In this document: positions 23,040 through 33,945 of the stretch, piece by piece
How the letters are laid out: the number at the start of each line of letters is the position of its first letter
Position numbering within the stretch: position 1 is the stretch's first letter
Assembly (NCBI RefSeq): GCF_009727055.1
Contig: NC_052357.1
Location: forward strand, 2,659,226 to 2,723,225
Length of the DNA: 64,000 nucleotides
Reading direction: 5' to 3'
Source: Benincasa hispida
Lineage: Eukaryota; Streptophyta; Magnoliopsida; Cucurbitales; Cucurbitaceae
Notes under the pieces: generated by a model
What the model saw: only the letters and a program-made list of their open reading frames with translations
Databases searched by the model: none
What the model was told of the DNA's origin: nothing
Program-made: the position numbers and the translations under genes

Positions 23040-25287
23040 CTTTAGTTTTTGCCCCAATCAGATTTTTTCCCTTCGGATTGGTTGCTTAGGGCGGAAATCT
23101 AGGATCTAAAAGGAAGGGTCACACAAGGATAATTCCACCGCAAGTTTCTCGGGGTGATCCAAGGTCGAATACAAGAACTGTTTGAGGTTATTGCGTTATG
23201 TTTGTGATACATGCGACCAGGGATTTTTCAGTTTATAAAAGTTGTTGTGTACAAGATAGGGGTGGTCATTCAAATCACAAAAACCGAACCGAAAACTCAG
23301 TGAAACCGAAAAATTCGGTGTCGGGTTCGGTTTCACTTTCGAAAACCAAATTTGAAATCGAACCGAACCGTTTTTAACTAATATATATATATATTTAAAA
23401 AAAGAGTAAAACCTGATTTAAACCAAACCACTTTTAATTTAAAGAACAAAACTGAATTTAAAACTGAACCACTTTTAGTCTAAAGAACAAAACCGAATTT
23501 AAAACCGAACCACTTTTAATTTAAAGAACAAAATTGAATTTAAAACCGAATCAAACCGAACCGTTTTTAATTAAAAAAAGAATATAACATGTATTTTTAA
23601 AAAATTCCAAAATCGAATTTGAAACCGAATCGAACCGCATATATGCCCAATAAATCGGTTCGGTTCGGTTTGACCACCAAACCGAACCGAACCGAACCGT
23701 TTCCACCCCTAGTACAAGAATATAAACATGCGATAAAATAAAGTAAAGCAATAAAGTTGCGATAATAAAATACATTGCGTTAAAGTAAATTGTGATAAAG
23801 TAAATCTAATCTAAGATGATACAAGATACAGGTTTCATGATATAAGATACTGAGGTCAAGGCTGACCGTGAAGAATATACAAAGATCGTGTATGTGGTGG
23901 CAAGTCTTATGTGTGAAACAGAAAGAGAAAAGATAATTATTACAAACATCGCAAGTTCCTTAATTGCGTTAAAGGCATAAATACGATTTCTCTTTTCCCT
24001 TGGCGTACACCTCTCGGTGATCGGTCGTGTTCCCACATCTCTATGGTGAAACAGGGACAAACGTAATGAACACAAGGTTGCTTCCATCTCTAGAAGTTCT
24101 TCTTGCTTTAGTTAACGCATTATTCTAACCTTTTCTCGACAGATCAGAATGGTATCTTCACTTCTACTCTCACAGGTAAAGATGTCGTCTAGCATGCTTT
24201 AGCTTAACGTTTTTATTTCTTTAGCACGGATTAAGTTACTTGTTTAATTCATATTAATCACCAAGGTATTAAGAAAACTTTATGAAGAAAACGATAAACA
24301 AAGGAACAAAAATAGACAGAGAAGGGGATATGAAAACGATCGAGACATTCAATATTTCTATTTAGCATCTGATACATGATTTATAAATGAAGAGATTAAG
24401 AAGATGAAATACAGTGATGAATAGAGTTAGAAACAAATACAAATAAATGCCAACGTCTCGGTGCCGATCTGGATGGAGATTTGCTTGCCAATGTGGATGG
24501 ATCGTGCGGAAGGATGAGCTTCTCTCTCAGGCTTGTTCAACCGGTAGTAGGGATCTAGCTTCACGGCGGAGATCTAGCAGAATAGCACTGAGACTTACCT
24601 TTCGGCCTTGTCTCTTTTCTTCCCAGATTTCTTTCGATCAGTACTCAGCTCAGCTTCTCTCTCAGTAATTTACCATCAATTCACCCTCGTATCAATTATT
24701 CCCGTATCAAGTATATCTTCTCTGAATTCTATGGGGGTATTTATAGGTGAAAAGCTTTGACTCTTGGCTTGTGGACTCCACTTATTGTTATGGAAATTCT
24801 GAAGATGGAGGAATAAATATTCCTTATGTTATGCAATCAGATCGTCAAATCTGCATAATGGTTAGTTGTACAAGTGCCACAATCCTCCGCGTTTGCATTG
24901 CTCAGCTACATCTTTTGATCGGGTGCTGGCATGTGGTGTTGTTTTTATTATCGCATGCGGTTGAAATTCAGCTCGGGATCAACCGTCGCATTGCGCTATC
25001 ATTGCGTTAATCATCTCTTCATTGTTGATTGACGGGCGCAATGTGGCAGAGATGCATTGTTCAGTTTCTCATTAAGCCTTGATCGTAAGTGGTGACTTGG
25101 TTTCCTACAAAACAGAGTAGAAATATCCTCTTCTACCATCTTAATGATGTTAGTTGGTGTAATTGCGATAATTTATAATTATTGTATTTCTTAGTTAATT
25201 TTCATACAATCAATGCATATTCCTTCTCTTTTGGCCGCAATATCTGAATAAGGCAGCATAAATAACTTGTATTTCTACAAGTTATCA
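23040..25287 (-). repeat. Gypsy-type LTR (family E) inside copia A, minus strand
   Basis: The right edge is clear: on the minus strand the LTR begins TGATAACTTGTA, with the same hairpin start as the solo LTR at 47372. A minus-strand TATA motif (TATAAATACC) lies near 24726-24736. Near 23150 the plus strand has AGTTTCTCGGGGTGATCC, matching the 3' LTR region ATCACCCCGAGAAACTTGTG of the solo LTR at 40896. The left edge is uncertain; I place it near 23040 by comparison of lengths. The next five bases on the right are ATTAC, but no matching copy was found on the left. Confidence 0.65.
23257..23711. mobile_element. Non-autonomous hAT element, 455 bases, TSD GTACAAGA
   Basis: Termini TAGGGGTGG and CCACCCCTA are perfect inverted repeats of nine bases, flanked by an exact eight-base duplication GTACAAGA (23249-23256 and 23712-23719). 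The body consists largely of AACCGAACCG-type motifs in both orientations and several near-identical units of the form ACCGAACCACTTTTA and TTTAAAGAACAAAA (23420-23530). No coding capacity. It is nested in an LTR that is itself nested in copia A. Confidence 0.93.
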
Positions 25288-25292
25288 ATTAC

Positions 25293-25986
25293 TCTTCAGG
25301 TATGGAATTATTTTTTCTAAGGATCAATGTCCTAAGACACCTCAAGAGGTTGAGGAAATGAGATGGATTCCCTATGCTTTGGCTGTTGGAAGCCTTATGT
25401 ATGCAATTTTATGTACTAGACCTGACAATGTCCTAAGACACCATAAGGCTTAGGATTTCCTTATGTATGTGGTAGGGATTGTCAGTCGATATCAGTCCAA
25501 TCCAGGATTAGATCACTAGGCGGCAGTCAAAACGATCCTTAAGTATCTTCGGAGAACGAGGGACTATATGTTCGTGTATGGAGATAAGGATTTGATCCTT
25601 ACAGTATACACAGACTTTGACTTTCAGACTGAAAGGGATTCTTGGAAATCGACATCAGGGTCAGTGTTCACTCTGAATGGAGGGACTGTAATTTGGTGAA
25701 GCATCAAGCAAACATGCATTACGAACTCTACTATGGAAGCCGAATACGTAGCCGCTTGTGAAGCTGCTAAAAATGTTGTTTGGATTTGGAAGTTCCTTAC
25801 AGATTTTCCAAATATGTCTTTGTCGATCACACTTTATCGTGATAACAGCGGGGCTATAGCAAATTCTAAGGAACCTCGGAGTCACCGAAGAGGAAAGCAT
25901 ATTGAACGGAAGTATCATTTGATCAGGGAGATTGTGCATTGTGGTGATATGATAGTCACGAAGATCGCGTCAGAGCACAACGTTGT
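25293..25986 (+). pseudogene. Copia A RT/RNase H fragment, first copy
   Basis: Reads the C-terminal reverse transcriptase connection (CPKTPQEVEEMRWIPYALAV, GSLMYAILCTRPD) and RNase H (YGDKDLILTVYTDFDFQTER, STSGSVFTLNGG, STMEAEYVAACEAAK, ITLYRDNSGAIANSKEP, KHIERKYHLIREIV). RNase H degrades the RNA strand during cDNA synthesis. Stops occur near 25450, 25518 and 25697. The copy ends at a single undetermined base (25987), after which reverse transcriptase sequence starts again. Confidence 0.88.
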
Positions 25987-25987
25987 N
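25987..25987. other. Single undetermined base at a repeat junction
   Basis: One N sits exactly where RNase H sequence of the first copy (ending EHNVV-like) jumps to an upstream reverse transcriptase motif (WLAAQFQMKDLGEAQF). A lone N at such a place suggests a scaffolder-made join with minimal gap length. Confidence 0.9.
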
Positions 25988-26827
25988 TGGCTAGCCGCCC
26001 AATTCCAAATGAAAGATTTGGGAGAGGCACAGTTTGTTCTAGGGATCAAGATCATAAGGGATCGTAAGAACAAAAGGTTGGCCTTGTCTCAGGCATCGTA
26101 CATTGACAAGATGTTGATTAGATACTCGATGCAGAATTCCAAGAGGGATTTATTACCTTTCAGGCATGGAATTGTTTTGTCTAAGGAATAGTGTCCTAAC
26201 ACACCTTAAGAGGTTGAAGAAATGAGAGGGATTCCCTATGCATCGGCTGTTGGTAGCGTTATGTATGCAATGTTATGTACCTGACCTAACATTTGTTATA
26301 TAGTAGGGATTGTCAGTTGATATCAGTCCAATCCAGGATTAGATTACTGGACGGCGTTCAAAACGATCCTTAAGTATCTTCAGAGAATGAGGGACTATAT
26401 GCTCATGTATGGAGATAAGGATCTGATCCTTACAGGATACACAGACTCTAACTTTCAGACTGATAGAGATTCTCGAAAATCAACATCAGGGTCAGTGTTC
26501 ACTCTAAATGGAGAGGCTATAGTTTTGCGAAACATTAAGCAGGGATGCATCGCGAACTCCACTATGGAAGCCGAATACGTAGTTGCTTGTGAAACTGCTA
26601 AAGTGGTTGTTGCAAATTCTAAGGAACCTCGGAGTCACCGAAGAGGCAAGCATATTGAACGGAAGTATCATTTGATCAGGGAGATTGTGCATTGTGGTGA
26701 TATGATAGTCACGAAGATCGCGTCAGAGCACAACGTTGTTGATTTATTTATAAAGCCTCTCACAGCTAAAGTGTTCAAGGGTTATCTAGAGAGTTTGGGT
26801 CTGCGGGACATGCAGCACCTTGTCTAG
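25988..26827 (+). pseudogene. Copia A RT/RNase H fragment, second copy
   Basis: Begins in the reverse transcriptase thumb region (MKDLGEAQFVLGIKI, LALSQASYIDKML) and runs through RNase H to the natural polyprotein end GLRDMQHLV and stop at 26827. Stops occur at 26189 and near 26205 and 26280. Between ACETAK and VVANSKEPRS about 25 residues present in the first copy are missing, including the VVWIWKFL segment. The last 127 bases shared with the first copy (26614-26740 versus 25860-25986) differ at about one position, whereas upstream parts differ much more. Confidence 0.88.
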
Positions 26828-26939
26828 GGCAAGTGGGAGATGATACTGAGGTATATAGTATGCCCTAGTTTATTATATATTGTACTATTTTTTATGTATT
26901 GTACATTAGTCTCCGAAGGCATTAGGACAAATGGGAAAT
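26827..26939 (+). other. Two polypurine-like tracts before the 3' LTR of copia A
   Basis: GGGCAAGTGGGAGATGAT follows the stop codon directly, and ACAAATGGGAAAT (26927-26939) abuts the LTR start. The second is the functional position for copia A since the LTR and target duplication begin there. The stretch between them contains ATGCCCTAGTTTATT, also found in the same place in copia B (minus strand, near 3470), so the double-tract layout is shared. Confidence 0.75.
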
Positions 26940-28984
26940 TGTTGGGATTGTTGTCCTAATTCTCCTAGTGGTCTCATAGTTTGTAAACATTTTGTACACA
27001 TTGTTATTAATAAAATAAATGCATATTTTATATGCATTTACTCAAATACAATAAACTAAGATCCGTGGTTATTTCATGTAACTTAAACATGTATGTGAGA
27101 AATACAAGTGGATCATGCCTTAAGTAATAACCTAAATGATCTGCAGTATAAGGATAAAGGAGGGGATACCTTATCCTTGTGATACTACGGATACGACCCG
27201 CTTTGTAGATGTTACAAGTGTTGTAAAGTTCTACAAATGGTTTGATCCTGATCATTCATGTGGAGACATATGAGTAGGGGTATCCTATACAAAGAGTTTG
27301 TATAAGACCAGACCACGAGATGATTAGTCTCTTTATATAACATCGTTGATAATTGAGACTTACATTTCACTAAAATGACTATAGGTGACATGACCTTAAT
27401 CCTGAGTGAGTTGGGAATTCCTTCCTATGAGGGCAGTCCTTTGATTAGTATGGGTGAGAGTGGTTATATGGCCAATTCAATCTTTTTGGGGATTCTTCTG
27501 ACTAGAGAACTGGGAACTCAGCTACACAAGATGGAATTCACTCCTTCCCCAAAGTAAGGGTAAGTAGATAAGTTTCTCCCTTAAAGGCTGATTCCGGGTC
27601 TTAAACATAATGACCACAACCTCTCTTTGGAAGAGAGGACTCAGTCATAGTAAGACTATGACTTATTGTTCATTAGAGGAATTAGTGGTACTTAAGGAGT
27701 TAGATGTAACTATAGGGGAAAACGGTAAATTGGCCCAGTTGTACTTACGAGCGATTTGTGAAGGGTCATTGCACTGCTGATTGGTTATATGGACATAAAA
27801 ATATATCTATAGTGCGAAGAGCACAACTGTCAGTCTTTAGTGGATTGACCAACAGTTAACGGATGGTAGATATCGTGACTAAAGAGTTTAATTAGTTTTT
27901 CACGTACTGTTAGAGCTTCAAACTACATGTCCATGAGGTCCCCTTGGTAGCTCAATGGGTTTAAGTTTAGAATCAGATTTTGGGTTGATTTGAATTGTTC
28001 AAATTAACAAGAGGAAATTTAATTATATGTGATATAATTGATATGATGTATTAGATACGTTAATTGGAGAAATTAATATAAATATGATTTAGATTAAATA
28101 CCATAAAATAGAAAAAGAACCATGGTTTATATGTTTCATATGATGAAATATTAAAAGTATAGGTTATAAATTTAATATGATAAGTTGGTTATCATATTTA
28201 TTTATAATATAGTAATTATATGATAATTAATTCTGTTTCTCTAATAACCGAATTGAGTGGGAGGTTATTGGAAGTGTTATGGTAACCGTGAGATAAAAAG
28301 GAAAGTTGTTTTCCAAAATTAGTAGTTGATTCATTCAGAATTAATCTCACGAAAAAGGCTATCAGGTAAAAAGTGTTTTTACTAAGCAAGAACGTTGAAA
28401 GCATACACGATCGAGCTACAAGTTGACTATAGGATAGTTACTCACTTGATCGTTGCTACACGATCAAGTAGCAAAGTCTATACAATAGGCTTCATCTTCT
28501 AAACGATCGAGTACATCGTCTATACGATAGAAAATATTTATCTCCCACTTACTCGGTCGTCTACTCGATCGTCTACCTCCTATTTTCCTCAATCTAAGAT
28601 CTATAGAGCCCACAACTTCTAGATTCTCACACCGAGAATACCAAGGTAACCATTGTGGTGGTGTTCCTGTCCAGTTTGAGAATCGAGTTGGACTTGATTG
28701 GGTTCGAGGTGTATCCAATTGTTCGTGTTGTTGGTTGTTCCTTCATTGTATCCGTGTTCATGCTGACTAAACGATTTGCTGAACGATCGAGAGATATTTG
28801 AAGAAGATTTCTTCAAAGGTATGCATACTCTATCCCTTGTATCTTCTTGTAGCATGTTGTAATTTCTAATTGTGCATAATCTGTTTGTTTCCGTTTAAAA
28901 CTGTAATTGTTTGTGTTCATTCTGAATGGGATTTGGAGCGATCCACTTTTGCTACTCAAAGGATCTCTATTTAGATTTCCTTCA
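26940..28984 (+). repeat. 3' LTR of copia element A (2045 bases)
   Basis: Starts TGTTGGGATTG and ends GATTTCCTTCA, immediately followed by the target duplication GTTAA. It carries the same ACGATCGAGTA-like words as the 5' LTR at about 28400-28580. Divergence from the 5' LTR is roughly one base in ten by eye, so the insertion is not recent. Confidence 0.92.
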
Positions 28985-28989
28985 GTTAA

Positions 28990-30625
28990 TCATTTGAAAA
29001 AACATGTCACTCACAGTTAACCGCTTTTCTTAGGTTTCCTTTTGGTTTCCCTATTTCTTTCTTGAATTTCGAGCCTACTTTAACTGATATAAAAATAACC
29101 TTCTAAGCACTTCTAGACAATAGTTGGATGCAGGGTTAAACTTCCTTAGCATCAGTTGGACGCCTGGTTGAGCCTTCCAACGCCCAAGGATCCTTCTCAA
29201 GGCCTGGTTGATGATCCTAATGCCTAGATGATGTCTCTAACACCTAGGTTACTTCAATTTAATGCCTGGTCCTCATCTAAAACCCTAATTTTGTCCAACA
29301 CTCTCTCCCTTTTGAATCTCCTTTGGGAGCATATAAGTTGTGCGATGGAATGAAATCTTCCTAGGGTATTTATAGGCAATTTAACCCATTCTTGTCACCA
29401 ACTCCAAGCCTCAAGTGCATAAACCTCTCTTGCATGCAAAATCTAAGTGTCGGCACCATGCAAAGGCCAGCACAAAGATCTTTGATACCTTCTATTTGCA
29501 TGCAAGATTAAGTGTCGTCACTTACTCAAGCCAACGCATAACTCTTCTGAGGTGGCATTCCAACCATTTTCACGTCTTTTCATGCACCCACTTCATCCTT
29601 GGCCCATTCAAGACTTCATTTGTTTGGGCCACATATCCCAATCCAACCTTGCTCACCAAGTGTGTTTAAGTTAACTTATAGAACCTTATGTTGGAGCATG
29701 GTTGCCTCACTAGTAACCCTATATGCGTCCAACAACACCTATTATGTGTTCACGTGATGTTTCCATCGCATGGTTCTCTAGTCTTAGACGTATGGTTTCC
29801 TAACTATGCTACTAACCTGTCTCCCTCTCGTAGCATAGCTTTTTTCTTTTGCTTATAGCTAGGGTATGTGCCCAACCTACTCCTTTCCTCATAGGTATGC
29901 ATCTAACTAGGGTACTTGGGCTTCTTTGGTGCATCTCTTTCCCAAATTGGTTGTCTTGTGCTTCCATCTTGCTCCTCATATATCCAAAATGGAATCCACA
30001 AAGTCCCTTATGCACCAACCCTAGCCATATGCGTCCAACCGTCCTTTTTTTTCTTTCTTTTTTGGTTTCTATCTTATTCTCAAAGCATAACTTTCTTCTT
30101 CAAACTCAGAGGCATAGCCTTGTGTCCTATTTGCCTACTTTTCCTCCAAGCATGCGCCCATCTATGTGCCCACATGGCCATCTATGCGTCCAACACCCGA
30201 GTCTTTAGGGTTTCCTCTAATTATTGTGTCCAATGTTGTCTAATGTGTCCAACAGCAAAATCTCTTCCTTGAATACACTATGCGTCTATCCTAACATCAT
30301 CTCTTGTTGATGCACAGTTCCACGCATGGTTGTCCACTACTTATCCATTTCTTTCCCCCATCGTTCACCTAGCCTTAAATATCCCAAACATGGCTCTTTT
30401 TGCCAAAGCATGCGTCCAAATGGACTTGATTTGTCCAAGCATGCATCCAAGGCTTCTACTTTTGCTTCTAACTTTAAGGTAACTTGTCACAAGCTAAGCC
30501 CTTCTTTCTAACATATTTAGCACTTAGTCCAAACTCCTCCTTCCACTGGTACATCTGGGACTTCATAAACTATGTTATGTTATGACTTCACTTACTATGC
30601 TATGAACTATGTTATAGCTTCCAAA
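28990..30625 (-). repeat. Old repeat with TATA motif and GGACGCATAG words
   Basis: Continuation of the repeat at 17830-18774 beyond copia A. On the minus strand a TATAAATACCC motif lies at 29364-29374, followed downstream by ATTCCATCGCACAAC, as in a promoter. Upstream of it (29700-30500) the minus strand holds many degenerate copies of GTTGGACGCATAG. No convincing protein frame; the frames of 84-119 codons here are low-complexity chance frames. Probably the LTR of an unidentified element, read on the minus strand. Confidence 0.45.
29367..29374 (-). promoter_or_regulatory. TATA box candidate in old LTR-like repeat
   Basis: TATAAATA on the minus strand inside GCCTATAAATACCC. The same core appears in three gypsy-type LTRs of this window (50054, 58393 and 47822), which supports a promoter role here by analogy. 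Confidence 0.5.
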
Positions 30626-30846
30626 ATTATCCGGATTTGGTCCTTGATGGCCTCGGCATTCCCCTGTGACTTGGGGTCAGTTCCTATGATTGAGCCACCG
30701 TAAAGGAAGGTGCATCTTGTTGGTATAGGTAGTAACTTTCAATTCTTGTAAGCCTTTCTTAACCATACTTTCATGTCCTCAGGATCCCTCTCATTAGATG
30801 TGATATCGGTTTATTCATGTACCCCTTCTGAACTCGGGTTCTTACA
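30626..30846 (-). repeat. 5S-rRNA-derived Cassandra-like sequence, minus copy, internally deleted
   Basis: Reverse complement of the sequence at 33915-34335: shares GAGAGGGATCCT, GGTTAAGAAAGGCTTA, TTACTACCTATACCAACAAG and GGTGGCTCAATCATA. The core 5S part present in the plus copy (AGTTAAGCG onward) is missing, the match jumping to GGCCATCAAGGACC. It ends at TGTAAGAACCC on the minus strand, next to the gypsy LTR start at 30849. Confidence 0.7.
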
Positions 30847-30848
30847 TG

Positions 30849-32647
30849 TGTAACGCCCCAAAGTTTTTTTTTTTTATTTTATTTTAAAAAAGGGGAAAAT
30901 GTTGGTTATTTTTAGGAAGAGGAAGTAGGGTTTTAAACATGGGGCCTTGGGATGCGTGCAAAAGAAAAAAAAGGGGTTTTCTTTTTCTTTTCTTCTTCTT
31001 CTTCCTTCTTAAGTCGTCCCCCCTTTTCTACAGTCATCCGTTCGGCCTTGCTCCTCTGCGCCACTATTCGTCCACACCAGCCGCGCTCTTCGTCGGTCGT
31101 TTCTCCGTTCGTCGACAAGGTACATAGCTGAAGCCGTCGTCGAGCGTACACTAGAAGGTAGATCCGTCTGCCACTCGGTGCCTACTTTCCTTTCGCCTGT
31201 CGGTCGTCGTCTGTCTTCGTCCCGTCCGCCACTCGACCCAACGCAGATCGCTCATCATTCCAGCCGCGCGTTTCGTTCCAGCCATGCCGAGCTCTCCTTC
31301 TGCCTCTGTTCGTCTGCCGCACGTCAGTGTTTCGTCGTTAGCCGAAGCCTAGCGCACGTTGGATCGCTCACCTCATTCGTTTGCACACTAGAACAGTGTC
31401 GTTTGTCACCAATTCATGGTTGGTTCTGCCGGATTCTTCTATTCGGGGTAAGTGTCGGTTCCCTTTTGGCAGCCCACTATCTTTTGAGATTCTTGTACCT
31501 AATTTATTATTGGTTACAGGAACGTGCAGCAGTGAAGGAAGTTCTCGAGCGGTGTAAGGTCTCGTTTTGGGATAGTGCGTTATCCAGAGGTAAGTGGTTT
31601 ACTGCTGATTGCCCTAGGATGTTGTTAGGGTTGCTGAGAAATTTTTATGTTATATGTGAAACTGTGATGAAATCTGTTATGGGTTTGTGCTGAATTTGAT
31701 GTGTTGAATTTGAAGTATTCTTACTGTGATGAAGTTGGATGTAAGGATTAAGGGGATACTGTGATAAGGTTGAAGCATGAATATAATGTGTTAAGGCCTG
31801 ATGTTTGAGTACTGATGTATGAGTTATGAGTAGACTGTGAAACAGTTGATTGAAGTATGGGTAACGGTATTAAAGTTTGATGCTGAGTCATGGCTTTGAT
31901 TGCATGCTTATGTTTAATTATGTACTGGATGTTTGTAAGCTTATGTCCCTATGAGATTTTAATGACTGTTAGTGTACCATTGGGCCATGCACATCACATG
32001 TGTGAGCCTTCAGGCCCACTCCCTATGCTTATGTACAGTGTCCTTTTTGGGATCACCATTTATATTTATGTCGTGACCTTTGTCACTACTTATGAAAGCG
32101 TGCCTTCGGATGCCTATGTTTATGATACCCTTGTGCATTTTGGGTCTAATGGATAAACTAATAGATCACTGAGTGGGCCCAGTAGTGGGCTGCTTACTGA
32201 GTATATTTTTATACTCACCCTTTTCTTTCCCTATTTTTCAGGTAAAAGTAATGACAGACCGGTACATGACAAGAGAGATCCGTAACCTGGCCATTAGGAC
32301 AATTCACTGCTTCCGCATATAGTATTATGTTTTGAAATCTGGTTTAGGAGTTAGGCGTTTTTTTTCCACTTTATGCAAAATATATCAACTTTATTATTTG
32401 ACTATTTAATTTCATTCATTTGTTTTTAGTAGGGTTTAGGGGTACCCCGATTAGTAAATTATTTTATTTTATTTTGCTTTAGTTTATTTATTATTATTTA
32501 ATTATGTTTTCCCATCTTTGCTCGTTTGAGCATTATTAAATAAAATTTTGGCTCTTTAATTTGATGATTTAAAAGAAATTATACGATTGAGCCTATGCAT
32601 GCATGAAGTAGCGTCCTAGAATGTTGTAGGAAACTAGGGTTGTTATA
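30849..32647 (+). repeat. Gypsy (chromovirus-like) LTR
   Basis: Starts TGTAACGCCCC and ends GGGTTGTTATA, followed by a Met-type primer site, an LTR form common among plant chromoviruses. The 5' third has a CT-rich, CpG-rich stretch (30980-31400) that creates open frames of up to 171 codons without any recognisable domain. The 3' part contains TACTCACCCTTTTCTTTCC and a short pyrimidine run before CAG. No second LTR is present. Confidence 0.75.
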
Positions 32648-32648
32648 G

Positions 32649-32660
32649 TTTGTATCAAAG
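32649..32660 (+). other. Decayed primer-binding site, tRNA-Met type
   Basis: TTTGTATCAAAGCC just after the LTR end corresponds to TGGTATCAGAGC with a few substitutions, marking the start of the internal region. Confidence 0.7.
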
Positions 32661-32739
32661 CCTAAGTTTTAGGTTCTGTAGACTGACTTACAAGAAAAGA
32701 TCATTGTGCAAAATAAGATACAAAGCCAAAGTACAAGCA

Positions 32740-33945
32740 CAAGTAGTTGTCTTTTTTTTTTGGGTCAACCTGGCAGAGAGTTAGACCAAGAAGCGGGCCT
32801 CAAACTTCGACTGTACCCCTACCAGGACTGTCGCCCTTAGAAATTCCAGTAGAATATACGACTATGGCTGCAGCTATTGGGAACTTCATCACGCAGGCCG
32901 TGGTGGGACAACTAGGGGCATGGTGGCCGAGCAGATCGCCCAGCACGTACAGTCACAGCAGGCACCATCCTCATCAGTCCCGTTACCACCAATTCAGAAT
33001 CAGGATAGGGCCACGAGTCGGACCGTGGAAGGCCCTTCGTTGGAAGCTAGATACCTGCGAGATTTTAAGAAGTATGATCCCCCGACGTTTAACGGATCTT
33101 TAAAAGACCCCATAAATGCAGAATTGTGGCTCTCCACTGTTGAGGGGATCTTCTAGTACATAAGGTGTCCAGAGGAGCAGATGCTGCAGTGTGCCGCTTT
33201 CGTTCTCATCGACAATGCCAAACGCTAGTGGCGCTTAGCTGAGAGAATGATAGAAGCCGGTGAAGGCCAAGCCACGTGGGATCAGTTCAAGAAGCGGTTT
33301 TATGAGAAGTACTTCTCTGCTCATGTGAGGTACAACAAACAAGCTGAGTTCATGAACTTGAAGCAGGTAACCATGACAGTGGAAGAGTATGAAGAAGAGT
33401 TTGACAAATTGTCTTGTTTTGCCCCTGACCTGGTGTCTACCGAAGCAAAGAGGGTTGAGAGGTTTGTACAAGGACTCCGAGACGGGGTGTGAGGCATCGT
33501 GCAAGTTTTAGAGCCTCCCACCTACGCCGCAGCCTTCCGAACGACAACACGCGTGGATTGTCCTTCAGGGATAGAGTTCCTGAAGTCCTTAACGGAGGAA
33601 TCGGCCCCCGACATGAAGAGGAAGGTTGAGCATAAAGCTTCAGGACCTCCGCAGAAGGTCCAAAATACAAGCAGGTCAGTAGGGCATGCTCAATGACATG
33701 CTATGACTTCAGGAGGAGTTTGAAGGGAAAGGCTGGTATGCAAGTTTTGTGGGAAGTGTCATTAGGGACGTTTCTGATTGGCACAGGGACATGCTTCAAA
33801 TGTAAGCAGATAGGGCATACGACAGACCAATGCCCTAGTAGTGGTTCTGGAAGTGCGGTGGGGTTAGCCCTCGAGTTCGCATCAGACAAGTACAAGCGAA
33901 AGCTGGTGGGCAATATAATAACACCGAGTCAGGTAAAAGGGTACA
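32740..33945 (+). pseudogene. Chromovirus-like gag
   Basis: A retrotransposon gag: YLRDFKKYDPPTFNGSL, ELWLSTVEGIF, CAAFVLIDNAKR, TWDQFKKRFYEKYF, NLKQVTMTVEEYEEEFDKLS and ERFVQGLRDGV, then a complete CCHC knuckle CFKCKQIGHTTDQC at about 33793-33834. Stops replace residues after EGIF, after NAKR and after LRDGV. The frame changes after the second stop and again before the knuckle. The element is truncated near 33915-33945, so protease, reverse transcriptase, integrase and chromodomain are absent. Confidence 0.85.

Larger units (their letters stand above)
18780..28984 (+). mobile_element. Copia element A, complete ends, TSD GTTAA
   Basis: A 10,205-base element with LTRs at 18780-20827 and 26940-28984, primer site at 20830, polypurine tract before 26940, and the five-base duplication GTTAA at 18775-18779 and 28985-28989. 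The internal region holds only reverse transcriptase/RNase H fragments (25293-26827); gag, protease and integrase are absent. Most of the interior is non-coding, including ACGATCG-rich repeats and an inserted gypsy-type LTR with an hAT element inside it. It is therefore non-autonomous. Confidence 0.92.

Noticed and set aside
24447..25010. Two plus-strand frames of 73 and 87 codons
   Set aside because: Antisense to the family E LTR, no domain, no support.
29849..30511. Several overlapping plus-strand frames of 61-119 codons
   Set aside because: Pyrimidine-rich chance frames in a non-coding repeat; no domain and mutual overlap in different frames.
31178..31693. 171-codon frame in a CpG-rich stretch
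   Set aside because: Lies inside the chromovirus-like LTR (30849-32647), low complexity, no domain.
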